Assembly: GCA_004519485.1 (NCBI GenBank) | Contig: CP038135.1 | Coordinates: forward strand, 807,001 to 871,000 | Source of the DNA: Nannochloropsis oceanica | Taxonomy: Eukaryota; Sar; Eustigmatophyceae; Eustigmatales; Monodopsidaceae | Direction: 5' to 3' | Length of the DNA stretch: 64,000 bases | Shown: positions 33,614-44,928 of the stretch, in pieces | Layout of the letters: each line of letters starts with the position of its first letter | How positions within the stretch are numbered: the first letter of the stretch is position 1 | Program-made: the position numbers and the translations under genes | Notes under the pieces: model-generated | The model's database searches: none | Told to the model about the DNA's origin: nothing | What the model saw: only the letters and a program-made list of their open reading frames with translations

Positions 33614-35152
33614 CAACGACAGCAGCAGCAGCAGCAGCAGAAGACATACAAATGCCAACTTACGGGGAAAGGAGAGAATGGAGGGAGGGAGGGAGGAAAT
33701 GTATGTGCTCAAGCAGCGATCGTACCAACAGACCCCTCCTCCTCCTGCATCCATTCCTACGCTTCCTGTTCTTCTTCCCCTCCTCCCTCCTCATCTTTCT
33801 CCTTCCGTTCCTTCCCCTCCCTGCTTCCGCGAGAAGTGGTGGTCGAGGTGGAGAGAGAGAACGTCTCGTGCTTGACCTTGGAGAGCTGCCTCCCTGCCTC
33901 TCACTCTACAACCTTCACATACCTTCCTCCTCCTTCTTCGGCTGCTGTTGCTACTGCTGGTCTTCGTCCTCCCTCCGCTGCATCCTCCCCCGCAGCTGCC
34001 ATTTTCCCTTCTTTTTCTTGGTGTTCTGAGGAGGAAGGGGAGCGGGGTCACCAGCAGCAGCAGCACCACCAGCAGAAGGGGGAAGATCGGCAGCAGCTGG
34101 AGGGGGAAAAGCAGCAGCAGGAGAGAAATAGGCAAGATAAAGGCTGCCGACACGGGAAGGAAAAAGAGGAACGGAAATTCCATCAGAATGACGGGCGGAA
34201 GGGACGGAGGGGGGAGGAGGAGGAGGAGGAGGAGGAGGAGGAGGAGGAGGAGGGAGGAGGAGGGGTGTACGCTGTCGTCCGGGCCCAGCAGCAGCATATT
34301 GCTACGTTGCAGCAACAGGTGAAGGCACTGGAAGCCCGTCTCTCGATGGCTTTGTCGTTGTTGCCAGGTGCTTCTGCGGCTGCTGGTCGTGACGCGGCTG
34401 TTGCTGCTGGTAGTGGTGCGGTGAGTGGAGAATCAGCAGCAGAGGAAACGGCGACTACAGCGAGTGTCAGCGAGGCAATGGAGTTGTCTTGTGCTCCTGG
34501 TTCTCCTGCTGTTTCTCTTCGTTCTTTTCCTTCTAGTGAGGAGGAGGTGTTGCAGCATGAAGGGCACGAGGATGTTGGAAATGCCTCTGTGTTCATCCAA
34601 TCCTCAGGGCCCCTGTGTGAAAGCGCTACCATTCAAACAGACGTCCAGGTGGACGAGGTCGGATGGGAGGAGGAGGAGGAGAAAGGGAGGCAAGTTCCCA
34701 CTTTCCCTGACCCGCAGCAAATATCAAGCACTGGCGACGACGACGACATCGCTGCAACTCACGAGGGAGGAAAAGTAGCAGCAGCAGCAGCAGCAGCACC
34801 ACCACCACCACCAGAAGCAGCCGCGGCAGCAGAAAATGTGATAGCTTCAGATAGGCCAATGATGCAGACGTTTCGTTTTTTTCCTCGCATGGAAGTGCCT
34901 CGGATTCTTTACACGCCGCAAAGTGGGAAGGATGGCGAGGGGGGAACGGGGGGGCCCGTGGGAGAGGAGGAGGCGGAGGAGGAGAAGGATGAGGAGGAGG
35001 AGGACGACGACGACAACGAAGAGAGCCCGTCTATTCTAATGATTGAACAGCGGTATTTGAGTGTGAGAATGAGCAGTGACAACAATTGCAGCTGCAGCAG
35101 CAGTATTGCTGGTTCTAGTACTGGCGGCAGCAGCAGGAAGAGAACGACTTAG
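31682..35152 (+). CDS. STIL: STIL/Ana2-like centriole duplication protein
   Basis: Intronless, 1156 residues from the ATG at 31682 (an in-frame ATG at 31511 would add 57 unremarkable residues). Residues about 425-540 resemble the STIL N-terminal domain: GYLTLTGTRRVVFL, then PPLVGVWVAGIEEI, then CVFRAIMQYLLRD and APHFWEVKL match in order and spacing the human segment around GYLTMDETRKLLLLL. A coiled coil near 862-896 (AQQQHIATLQQQVKALEARL) corresponds to the STIL central coiled coil. Near the C-terminus (about 1114-1131) SPSILMIEQRYLSVRM resembles the STAN motif that binds SAS-6. Long Gln, His, Glu and Ala runs fill the linkers. STIL/Ana2/SAS-5 recruits SAS-6 to start a new centriole. The match is from pattern memory, so the name is tentative. 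Confidence 0.6.
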
Positions 35153-35619
35153 GCAACAGGACTGAGATGAGAATGAGGGAAACGAGAAGGGGGAAAGTGG
35201 ACGAAGAAGAAAAAGACAATTGAAGGGGGGGAAATGAAAGTGGAAAGACTGTGTGAAACTGAATCTGGAAAACAAAGTAATGTGAAACGAGGAGGATATC
35301 AATAATGAGCACACAAATGTCGCTTTGTAACTCGCCCTCACCCCACATCGATTTCCCTGCATACGTTTGGTAGCAGTATACCTGCCATCTCCCCATTTCT
35401 TCTGATCTCTTCATTTCCACCAAATTCTCCTCGCTATTTTCCTTCTCAATCCGTTCTGCCCGCGCTCCTTGTATGGGGTATCATTTCCCCCCCTCCTCCC
35501 TCATGTCACACCTCCAGATAGATAATCAAACGTTTTACAAAATACACAAATTTCCTCGCTCCCACATGTCAAAAAAAAAAATCATTGCCCTCTCTTCCTC
35601 CTTCCCTCCCTTCCTCCGA
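35153..35619. other. Convergent intergenic region
   Basis: 467 bases between converging stops, GA-rich at first, then C/T-rich. It looks like 3' UTRs; no gene seen. Confidence 0.35.
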
Positions 35620-38619
35620 CTAGCAGCGAAAGCGGGCGTGGGCTGCCTTCTCGAGGGATTCTCTGTCGTCGGGGTGCGCTATCTCAATCAGGGCCTTGGC
35701 TCGTTCCTGGAGGAAGGAAGGGAGGGAGGAGGAAGGGAGGGAGGAGGAAGGGAGGAAGAAAGGCATAGGGACAGTGAGAGAGAAATGAGTGGTCTTCTCA
35801 TGTTCGCAAAGGAGTATGTGATGGGAAGGAAAAGGCTGGGAGGTGCAACACAAAACAATTGGAGATTCGTAGGAATGGAGGGCGGGAGGGAGGAAGTGAA
35901 GTTCCTGTCATACCTGCAAGGTCTTCCCAAACAAAAACGCAATCCCGTATTCCGTCACCACATAATGCACCAACGCCCTGGGAGTAACAACGCCCGCTCC
36001 CGGCTTAAGCAGGGGCACGATCCTTGCGATGCCTTTATTCGTCCTCGATGGCAAGGCCAGGATGGGCTTGCCCTCGGGGTTGAGCGAGGCCCCTCTCAGG
36101 AAATCCACCTGGCCACCAACCCCTGAATAAATCATCGGGCCGATGCTATCACTTGCTACCTGGCCCGTGAGGTCGATCTCCACACAGGAGTTGATGGCGG
36201 TCATTTTGGGTTGCTTCGAGATGACGTGGGAGCTGTTCACGTAGGCCACGTCCTGAGGGATGGATGGAGGGAGGGAGGGAGGGATAAAATAATATGAATT
36301 GCATTTACCTCAGTTCTTCTCGTTTAGTTAAAAAGGGAGCATGAGGTTGATAGCGGCACTCGGTTTATACAGGGATACGCCGCCACTACCTACCAGGAAC
36401 TTCACCATCGGGTTGTCATCGATAAAGTCGTACAAGGCCCGGGTGCCGCTGCAGAACGCCGTGACGATTCTGCCTTGATTCTCCTTCTTCTTGGCATTGG
36501 TGATATTTCCCGCCTTGACAAGCGGCAGGATCCCGTCGGAAAATGTTTCTGTGGGGTTTAGGAGGGCAGGGAGAAGAGAGGGAGGGGGGAGGATGAGGGG
36601 CACGAGTTAGTGCCCGCGGGAAGAGACGACAAGAAGGAGGGGGGAGAAAAGGGAAGGTGAAAGAAGGTAAACCAGCGGAAACGTGGGCCTGGAGAAGGGC
36701 TGTGCAGGGGAGAAATGGAGGGAAGGAGGGAGGGAAGGAGGGAGGAAGGGAGGGAGGGAGGAGATATGTGTTGAAAGGGCCAAAAGTACCTGAATGGATC
36801 CCCAAGTCACGATGGTTGGTCAAGCCCGATAGAACCGCGTTTGGGATTGAGCCGATGCCCAATTGCAGGGTCGCCCCATCCGAGATCAAATTCTCGGCGA
36901 TTAGCTTCCCGATGGCAGTTTCCACGGGGGAGAGGGGGGAGGCGGCGTGTTCGGGGAGGTCCACGTCTTCTCTGTCGTGGATAGGAAAGGGGGGAGGGAA
37001 GGAAAAAAGGAAGAGGGGAGGGAGAGAGATATGGATGAGATTAGATTGCCATGAAAATAAATCCTCCCAAAACTTGTTATGTCAAGGGCCAAGGGTACTC
37101 CTTACTCGAACACCCGGTCGAACTGGGAAATGTGGACCAGACCATCCCCCAACGTCCGAGGCATCTTGGCGTTAACATGGCCCACCACGTGCTTTGCGCA
37201 TTGCACCCCTGCCCTCATGATATCCACGCTCGTGCCCAGAGAGCAAAAGCCGTGCTTGTCCGGAGGCGACACCTGAACCAACGCCACGTCGATGGGCAAA
37301 CGCCTTCGACGGAAAAGATTGGGGATCTCGCTGAGGTAGATGGGGACTGGAGGGAAGTAAACGGGGGGGACAAGGGAGGGTGTGACGCTGTGATTGTGAA
37401 GAGAAGAGCCTTAGACGACCGCGACGTCGTCGGACAAGCGGTTTCGTTGTCACCGTGGGAGAAGGAGGAAACATGGGATCTCGCTGGTCCAGTAGAGGGC
37501 TAGTAAAATTAAAGGAGGCTTAGAACGCCACGAGTAAGCACGTCTAGATGATAAATAGAGAAACACCGAGAGAGAAAGAGTGGGGGGGGAAAGGGCGGGA
37601 AATAACGAAAGAAGGCAAACACACACGGTGAAGCACTTACCATACTCTGCTCGGCCTTCTGCGACAGGCTTCCGCATGTTGGAACCCACGAAAAAACACG
37701 TCGTGTGAAAAATATCCGAGCATTCTTTTTCAGCATAGGGCGCAGAGCCCTCAGTGTGGAGATGGCAAACTTGGACACCCCTTAACTTGGCGCTCTTCCC
37801 ATGGTGGGTCATAGCGTCGATGAGGAGGGTGGGCGTGGCCACTGCGCCTTGGATGACGACACGCTGGCCAGATTCGATGCCTGTGACAGCTTCGAGCGCA
37901 CTTTTTACATACACGGGCCTATATGAGTTGGGAGAGGAAGACTTAGTCCGAATACAAACGAATATTTTTAAAACTGAATTCGTGTTCCCCTGTGGGGGTA
38001 GGAGAAAGAGATGAGGTGGTGGAGATGAATGTTAAGTTCAATGATCAAATTGGACGACTAACAAGGATGCTACCCAGAACTCATGTATCTGGTCACATTT
38101 CAAATCCTACATGGCGACTTATCAGACGAGCTCAGAGATTTTGGCATAACTTCCCGTGCCCCCGTGTCGTGTATACATCGAGTGTGAGAAGAAATGAACG
38201 AGGGACGTGACTACAGAGCGACGACTTTCCCCTTATCATTCCATTTCCCTGGGGCTCGAAAGGGGACAGTCGATAAAGAAGGTGTCGAAGAATGGCACTC
38301 AATACGTCAGTCGAAAGCTGTAAAGCAATTTACTTCAGCTACGAGGCAAGAAGGGATGGTGTCCAAACAATCCTGAAAACCTTGTGCCTACAGCCGATAC
38401 CCCAACCCAAACTTACTCTCTGCCAATGCGCTTTAGGTGCGGCTCGTCCTCGCGGATCATTCCGCCGTCACTCTCGCGCTCTAAGTGGGGCGTATGCCAA
38501 ATGCTGCGCGCCGCTTGGAACAAGGAAGGACGGGGGAGAGGGAGGTCGGCAGCGGAAGCTGAGGCGGCGCGGGACGCGAGACGCGCAACCCGCACCCTGT
38601 TGGTGAGGACGGCCAGCAT
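35620..38619 (-). CDS. ACH1: Acetyl-CoA hydrolase / acetate:succinate CoA-transferase, mitochondrial type
   Basis: Seven exons read in the minus direction: 38417-38619, 37641-37918, 37106-37346, 36790-36971, 36394-36548, 35914-36252 and 35620-35706. All are GT-AG and in phase, giving 494 residues, normal for the family. The enzyme moves CoA between acetyl-CoA and an acid (usually succinate) or water. Family marks are VQVSPPDKHGFCSLG, LQLGIGSIPNAVL, the catalytic Glu in NSCVEIDLTGQV (about residue 378), and the SGVGGQVDFLRGA loop. The C-terminus QERAKALIEIAHP is typical. The first exon is Arg/Ala/Ser-rich without acids, consistent with a mitochondrial presequence. Intron 1 is long (498 nt). 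The exon 7 acceptor has a strong C/T tract. Confidence 0.93.
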
Positions 38620-39155
38620 TTGGCTTGTTTTCTTTGTAGTGGTGTGTGGTAGTATTGGGTATAAGCGTGCAGCAATGGGCTTGTGGGTTACGTGCAAGGA
38701 AAACACTGCATGGACATAAGATGCCGCGCCGCATCGATTGGTGGCTGCATTGTCTTCAAGGAATCCAATGCTGAAGGCCAGCCCAACACCAAACAATAAG
38801 AGTATACAAGACTCCTGATCTGGTCTCCATTATACGCTCACGTTAGTTATTTTCAAAATGACCCAGGACCTAAGGAGGAAACCATGTGGCAAACGCACAG
38901 GACGGCGAGTGCAATACCAAGTCAAAGATGGGCCTCAGGAGAGGAGAGAGAGGAGAAAGAGTAGAAAGAGAAAGATAAAGATGAAGAACAATAAATAAAT
39001 ATGCAGAAATAAAATGGTTCATGACTTATAAAGAAAACTCAAAATGAAGCCTATCTTTAAGGTCATTTATTCGCCTTACGTTTTACTATTTCTTATTTCT
39101 CTCATTTATGAAAATTATCCCCGCCACATCTTGCCACACGCACCCCCATTCTTTC
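38620..39155. other. Intergenic region between two minus-strand genes
   Basis: 536 bases: 3' UTR of the Nudix gene would lie at its left end if transcripts extend past 39156, and the ACH1 promoter at its right part is read leftward from about 38620. It is AT-rich near 38950-39110. No supported gene. Confidence 0.3.
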
Positions 39156-40682
39156 TCACTTCACTCGAAACAGCCCATCAAAGTACGCGCAAAGCTTCTC
39201 CCGATAATGAGGTGCACGTGGAACATACTCTGGGTCATTTGCTGCCACCTTGGCTTCCCAATCTTTGTAGTGCATCACTTTGATCTATTGTTGAGAGGAG
39301 ACGTATGGTTGGTGGGTTGAAGTGAGATGATTGATTTTTTTGGGGGTATATGTCTGTGAGTCCTCAAGTTTGTAGCAGCCCTGCTAACCCTCTGAATCCC
39401 TCCCCCCTGTCTCCCTCCTGAAATCTACTTCACGTAAGTTCACCATGTCTCTCACTCCCTGCCTGCTATTCTCTTCTCTCCCTTCCTCTCTGCCTGTCCC
39501 CTCCCCTCCTTACCTCAGTCACCTCCCCCGGCGGGTACTTATACATAGTCAAGTCATGCCTCTTCCCGACTCTCAGTAGGAAGAAATCCTGAAACTCACG
39601 ACACGTAAATTCACCGTGTCTCTCCGTCGTACCCTTGTTTGTGCATGCAATTGTGTACAGCTTCTCCACCTTCTCGGCTACTGCTGCGGGCAAACCCAAT
39701 TCTTCCTCCAGCTCCCTTACAGCAGTAGGGAAGGCCTCATCGCCCGATTCGATATGACCGCCGCAAGAGACGTCCCAACGACCGGGAAACGTGTCTTTGA
39801 ATTCCGAACGTTTTTGGAGGAGTACCCCGCCATGGTCGTCAGCCAGCCAGATATGAACCGCGCTGAGAGAGGAGGGAAGGAAAGGAGGAAGGGGAGGAAA
39901 GGGAGAGAAAATGGTGAGCTCTAGGGAGAAGGACGGATGTGATTACAAGCCTATTGGAACTTGTCAGAGGGCGATTTTTTCTCCCTTCGACACCTAACTA
40001 GGAGCTAATCCTCTTCTTATCGACACCGCTCTCCTCGCCATTCCCTTTCCCTCCTTTCCCCCCCTCTCCCTCAAACCCCTAAACCCAATCTACCGATGCC
40101 AATCCCCCTCTGCGTGTACCCGCGAGCGGATTTTCCTCTGACCCAATGGCCTTAAGTTCTCCACTATGGCACCCGCCAATTCCTCGGGGGTAGGAGGCTC
40201 AAACAGGTCGAAGAGTTCTTTCGGATCCTGTGGAATGGAGGGAGGGAGGGCAGGAGGGAGTGAGGGAGGGAGTGGAGTGAAGTGTTGATGGGTAAATGGA
40301 CAGTAGACATGCCCACTTAAATCGCAAGATTAGAACGTGCATTTATTTCAAAATTATGTCCGCATGTTTTAATCTGTAGCCCGTGGCCGACAGCATCAAC
40401 GATCCTCCCTTCCTCTCTCTCTCGGGCGCGCGCTCCCCGTGTCTTTACCTGTCCTTCCTCGTACACGCGTGGCCGTTCCCCTCCCCCGCTGATGCCAGCC
40501 GCCATAAAATACTGCGTGTTAGATTTTGGAAATGCTGACCTACAGGTAGCAGCGGCGTATCGAGTGGTGGTCAAGAAAGCACTAGCACTTCTCGCCGCAA
40601 GCAGCAGCATCGAAGCGCAGGCAGTAGCACCAAAAAAAAAGTGTCGCCCACCGTTGCAAGACGCCACTAATCTTGAGCGCAT
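39156..40682 (-). CDS. Plastid-targeted Nudix hydrolase, IPP-isomerase-like subgroup
   Basis: Four exons, 40449-40682, 40094-40227, 39514-39862 and 39156-39284, all GT-AG and in phase, 281 residues. The Nudix box runs from Gly158 to Leu180 (GHIESGDEAFPTAVRELEEE then LGL); the first box Glu is Asp here, as in the plant NUDT3/IDI-like subgroup with GHISAGD. Flanking features WLADDHGGVLLQKRS and FPGRWDVSCGGH fit that subgroup, which acts on small diphosphates; the substrate cannot be read from sequence. The first exon encodes a hydrophobic signal ending in ARSASA/FLTT, an ASAFAP-like plastid presequence, followed by an Arg/Ser-rich stretch. It is divergent from the SNAPC4-like gene (215 bases). 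Confidence 0.87.
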
Positions 40683-40897
40683 TGCCTATGTGGTGTTGAT
40701 GTGTAGGTAGAGAAAGAGATGTCGGAGACAGGTGAGGTGATTTCGTGCTTCAGCCCTGACAGTGATTTTGTAAAAGGAGGATGATGATGCCGTTGCTCCG
40801 AGCTACTGCCCCCTCCCTTTCCCTCTTTCCCTCTTTCGGGAGCAACCACTCACGTATCCAACACGCACCACACCCACACCACACAGATTGAGAAGGT
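40683..40897. promoter_or_regulatory. Compact divergent promoter, Nudix (-) / SNAPC4-like (+)
   Basis: 215 bases between start codons, the shortest divergent spacer in the window. Both transcription starts must lie inside it or overlap the genes. Confidence 0.4.
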
Positions 40898-43372
40898 ATG
40901 AAACAGCCAGTTGTCGACGGGGGGGGGAATGATGAGGATAACTTCCCACCTCCGCCAGACGTGAACCTGCTTGACAACGACGGGGACGACGACACAATAG
41001 TAGGGCAGCAGCACCATCCACCCACCTTGCACGCAGGCACTATGCCATCCAACTTCCAACACCAGCAGCACCATTACCATCCTCACCACCGCAAGGAGAC
41101 GCAGCAGCAACGGCAGGACAATGGCCCGGCGGCGACGCTGGGGGAGTGGAGGAAGCGCACTGAGATGGGGAAGAAGCGAATGAAGATGCTATTGGACGAA
41201 TACCATGTACGTGCCGCGTCAAAGGCGCAAGCAGCGGCAGCGGCGGGGAACGAGGGGAAACTGTAGACGATCAAGGGGGTGGGAAGAAGGCGCGACAAGC
41301 GGAACAGACTGTCTCAGCTCACAACGCACCCTCTCTCCTCTCCATTCCCACTCACACATATACACAAAGGCATCCCTGTCAGAACGCCAAGCCACTTTCT
41401 ACCAAGAAGTGGAAGCCGTGCACCAAGCCCGGGAAGTGGACATAGTGCCACATAATATGCAATCGTATTTCACCTCGTACTGGCAAGACGAACGGGGGAA
41501 ACGCCCCCCAACCGTAGGGCAGTCGAAAGCGATTAAGCTGCACCTGCAACGGTTGAGTGAGGCCCTTGAGGAAAATGGATGGACGACCACCGAGGAGGTC
41601 GGTAGGCTGTTGCTGATGTCGTTAAAAGTGTGACCGGGACGCAACCCTCTCTCTCTCTCTCCCTCTCTATCCATCTCTGGTCTTGCCTTTCGGAGCAGTC
41701 AGAAGCAAAACCTTCCCTCGCCCTCTCTCCTCCATGACTCTATTCTCACAACGCCCCCCTCTTTACTTGACGCACAGAAAATATTCAAACAAATGGTTTT
41801 GGACGAGAAAGCGGCGATCCATGCCCGCCTCAAGCTGAAAGGGAGGAGCGCCCCCCCCCTGTGGGGGAGAATGACTGAGGCGCAACGTGCAGAGGACTCG
41901 CGCGTAGAAGCGCTGATTGACTGGCGCAAGGTAGGTGCAAAGGGGGACAAGGGGTGGAAGGGGGGGAGGGAGAATGGTCTTGCGCAACCTAAGGAAGGCA
42001 CGTGGTGCCTTCATTGATGTGCCTCCTTGCGACGTTTGTCTCGCTCGCTGCACACTCACCTTTCCTCCTCCTCCTTCAGATCTCCGAAAAGCTGCGTCGA
42101 CACCACCCCAAGCGCTTGCGTCTCGCGCCTCGGCCCGTTCTCGCACTCCTTATCCATTGGAAAAACAAAGTGAGCGTCCCCCCGACGTTCACGGCCGAGG
42201 AGAAGGAGAGATTACGGCAGTTAGTGCAGCGGCACAAGGAGCATGAGTGGGAGGAGGTGGCTATGAGGATGGGGACCGGTCATTCGGGTATTCAGTGCTT
42301 GAGGGAATATCAGCGAGGAGGAGGAGGAGGAGGAGGAGGAGAAGGACGAGGAAAGGGAAGAAGAGGAGGAGCGATAACCTCCTCCTTAAATTCTTTGGCT
42401 GCGGCTTCTTCCGCGCATATCAAACATGGGCTTTGGACGAGGGATGAAGACGGAAGGCTGGCCGCTGCAGTGGGGATGTACGCGGACAATTGGTCTTTGG
42501 TCTCTGATCATGTTGCCACCCGCACGGCGTCCCAATGCCGTCATCGACAGAACAGTTTACTCATGGACAAAACGCCGTTCAGTCGAGAGGAGCAAAAACG
42601 ATTAATTTTGGCGACCAAGGCCTATGCACCTGAGGTGTGGAAGGCGGTGCAGGAGGGGAAGCAGAGACCGACGGAAAGCAACCTGATGGCGCATGAGGGA
42701 GGGGGATCTGGAGGTTATTGGGGTCACATTGCGGGGCATTTGCCAGGCAGGACGGATGGACAGTGCCGTTCGCGGTGGTACCAGACGTTTCACCCCCACA
42801 CCAACCGGGGGGACTGGGGGGAGGAGGAGGTGGGGAGGCTGGAACGGTTATTTGAAGCCTATGGGCCGGATTGGGTCAAAATTGCGGGAGAGATTGGAAC
42901 GGGTCGAACGCGGCAACAGGTCAAGCAGATGTGGGCACGGATGATGAGAGCAGAAGCGAAGCAGGCGAGGAAGAGGGAGAAAGAGGCACAGAAGGGAAAG
43001 GAGAAGGAGGAGAAGGTTGCAAAGAAGAGGAAGAAGGGTGGTGCTACGGAAGACTACGAGGAGGACCAATGTAGAGGAGAAGGAAGAGGAGGAGGAGGAG
43101 GAGAGGTCCATGCGTCCGGTGCAACGAGGAGCAAGGGGGAAAGGCTACGCAAGTCTAAGCTGACGGCGGCGGAAATGGCTACGGAGAAGAAGAGGAAAGG
43201 GGAGCAGGTTCGGGAGCGACGGGCTTCGGGACTGGCCAAGTCAAGGAAACGAGGACGAGGGATGCGTTTGGAAGAGGAGGAGAGTGACAGCAATGATGAG
43301 GAGGGAGAGGAAGGGGAGGAGGAGGAGGATAAGGAAGGGGGGGGGGGAGGAGGAAGAAGGGGAGGGTGCTAG
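40898..43372 (+). CDS. SNAPC4: SNAPC4-like Myb-repeat transcription factor
   Basis: Four exons, 40898-41206, 41370-41627, 41778-41930 and 42080-43372, phase 0 throughout, 670 residues. SNAPC4 is the large subunit of the complex that recognises the proximal element of snRNA-type promoters. After an acidic, His/Gln-rich N-terminus come helices that precede the repeats in SNAPC4 (LIDWRKISEKLRRH). Myb-type units follow: about 276-320 (FTAEEKERLRQLVQRH to EWEEVAMRMGTG), 356-400 (LWTRDEDGRLAAAV to SQCRHRQNSLL), 407-475 (to GHLPGRTDGQCRSRWYQTF) and 485-532 (DWGEEEVGRLERLFEAYG). A Gly run (GGN codons, about 323-335) interrupts the first two. The C-terminal 140 residues are Lys/Arg/Glu-rich. The match to SNAPC4 repeat spacing is good; other Myb proteins are less likely. 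Confidence 0.82.
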
Positions 43373-44469
43373 ACACGTAAAGGGGAAGAGGAGGAGGAGA
43401 GGGAGCGTGGGCAGTGGTGATGGAATAAGAGGAGGACGAGGAGGAGGAAGCGGGAAAGGAGTGCAGGGGATAGAGAAAGTGACTGCGGAGATGGGAGGAT
43501 TGGCGGTGACGACAAGAACGAGGAGGGGGGAAGGGCGGGAAGGGGTTTTACCGGCCTTGCCCACCGCACCGCTGCCCCCGTTGGATGCGAACGAGCAGGA
43601 GGTGGATGTGGGGGGGTTGTAGGGTGTAGGAGGATCGTCACGTGGATCGAGGGAGGGAGGGAGGGAGGGAGGGAGGGAGGAAGGGAGGAAGGAAGGGAGG
43701 GAGGAAGGGTAAGGGGGACTTTGTTGTGTGCTGCCCCTGGGTGGCTCAGCAGTAGCAAGTGCATGATATACGGGGACAAAGGGTTTGCGAAGTGTCCGAC
43801 ACAGATAGTAATGAAGAAAGCAAAGATTGACATGTATAGTTTGAATGGTCTGTATAATATGAAGCAGGGGGAAGGAGGAGATGTTGGAGAAGGAACGTGC
43901 TGCCTTAACAGCACCAGCGGCACCAGTACCAGAAAGGCTAAAACGAAAGCAATGAAAAACATCGGAAAAGTGATGGTTTCCATGAATTGCTACAACAGCA
44001 GCAGTGGCAGTAGAAGCAGGCGCAGCAATATGCTTGCTGACACACTCGTCGTCCTTCTTTTGATAAACACCAGCATATACACATGTACGTGTCACAGCCC
44101 ATGACGTGATGTTGCCTGCCCTGCCCTTCCATTCTCTCTTTTCATTCCCTATCAGTCTACTGCTCGCTCGAGGCCCTTTCGGTCTCCTGTTATTGTTCTT
44201 TTTCTTGTTCTTCTTCTCATTCTCCTTGAGCTTCTCTTGCCTCTATTTGTTCTTCATCTTCATCATTGTTATCATCGCCATCTTACTGCTTCGTTATCTT
44301 CTCCTTGCTCATCTTTTCAAAGCCTTCTACTCCTTCTTTTCTTCTTCTTTCTCTCTCTCTTTTTGTTTTTTCTTTTCTCTGTTTCCCCCTCTCTTTCTCG
44401 CTCTCTATTTCCCCCCCACCCTCTCTCTCTCTCTATATATATATATACATCACCCAAACACAACCCCTG
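43373..44469. other. Convergent intergenic region with purine and CT tracts
   Basis: About 1.1 kb. The first 340 bases continue as GA-rich sequence and end in the (GGGA)n tract. The middle has short unsupported frames. From 44200 to 44470 it is very C/T-rich, ending in a CT run and (TA)n near 44438-44452 just before the minus-strand stop. No gene recognised. Confidence 0.4.
43649..43709 (+). repeat. (GGGA)n purine tract, G-quadruplex-prone
   Basis: A perfect GGGA run of about eight units followed by imperfect GGAA/GGGA units downstream of the SNAPC4-like stop. Four or more GGG blocks spaced by single A meet the sequence rule for a G-quadruplex. Similar shorter tracts lie in many introns of the window. 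Confidence 0.8.
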
Positions 44470-44794
44470 TCATACCTCCCCCACCTCCTGCTCCTCCGCC
44501 TCCAGGCCATACAGCCCCAGCACCTCCCTCACAGACTCCTTCAGTTCCTCAATCCTCACCATATGCTGCACGTAACAATCATTCCTCATCAGCCGCGTCG
44601 TCACGTCCATTGTTTCTTTCAACGCACCCACCCACAGCATCGACACCTTTTCCTCCGCCTCTTCCAACCCCTTGAGCCTCTTAATTTCACTACGATAAAC
44701 CCCGTCGAACTCGTCCTCCCCCCCTCCCTCCTTCCTGTCCTCTTTCCCGTCCTCCCTCGTTTCTTCCATATTTCGTTCTACCTTCTGCTCATGC

Positions 44795-44827
<33 letters not shown>

Positions 44828-44887
44828 TTCTCGGTTTTCTTTGTCGGAGGGGCGGGTCCTCGTTGTCCTTGCTGACCTCGCTTCTCT

Positions 44888-44928
<41 letters not shown>

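Noticed and set aside
33535-33640. CAG/CAT repeat block as a CRISPR-like or structured array
   Set aside because: Plain trinucleotide coding repeat (poly-Gln/His) with no spacers.
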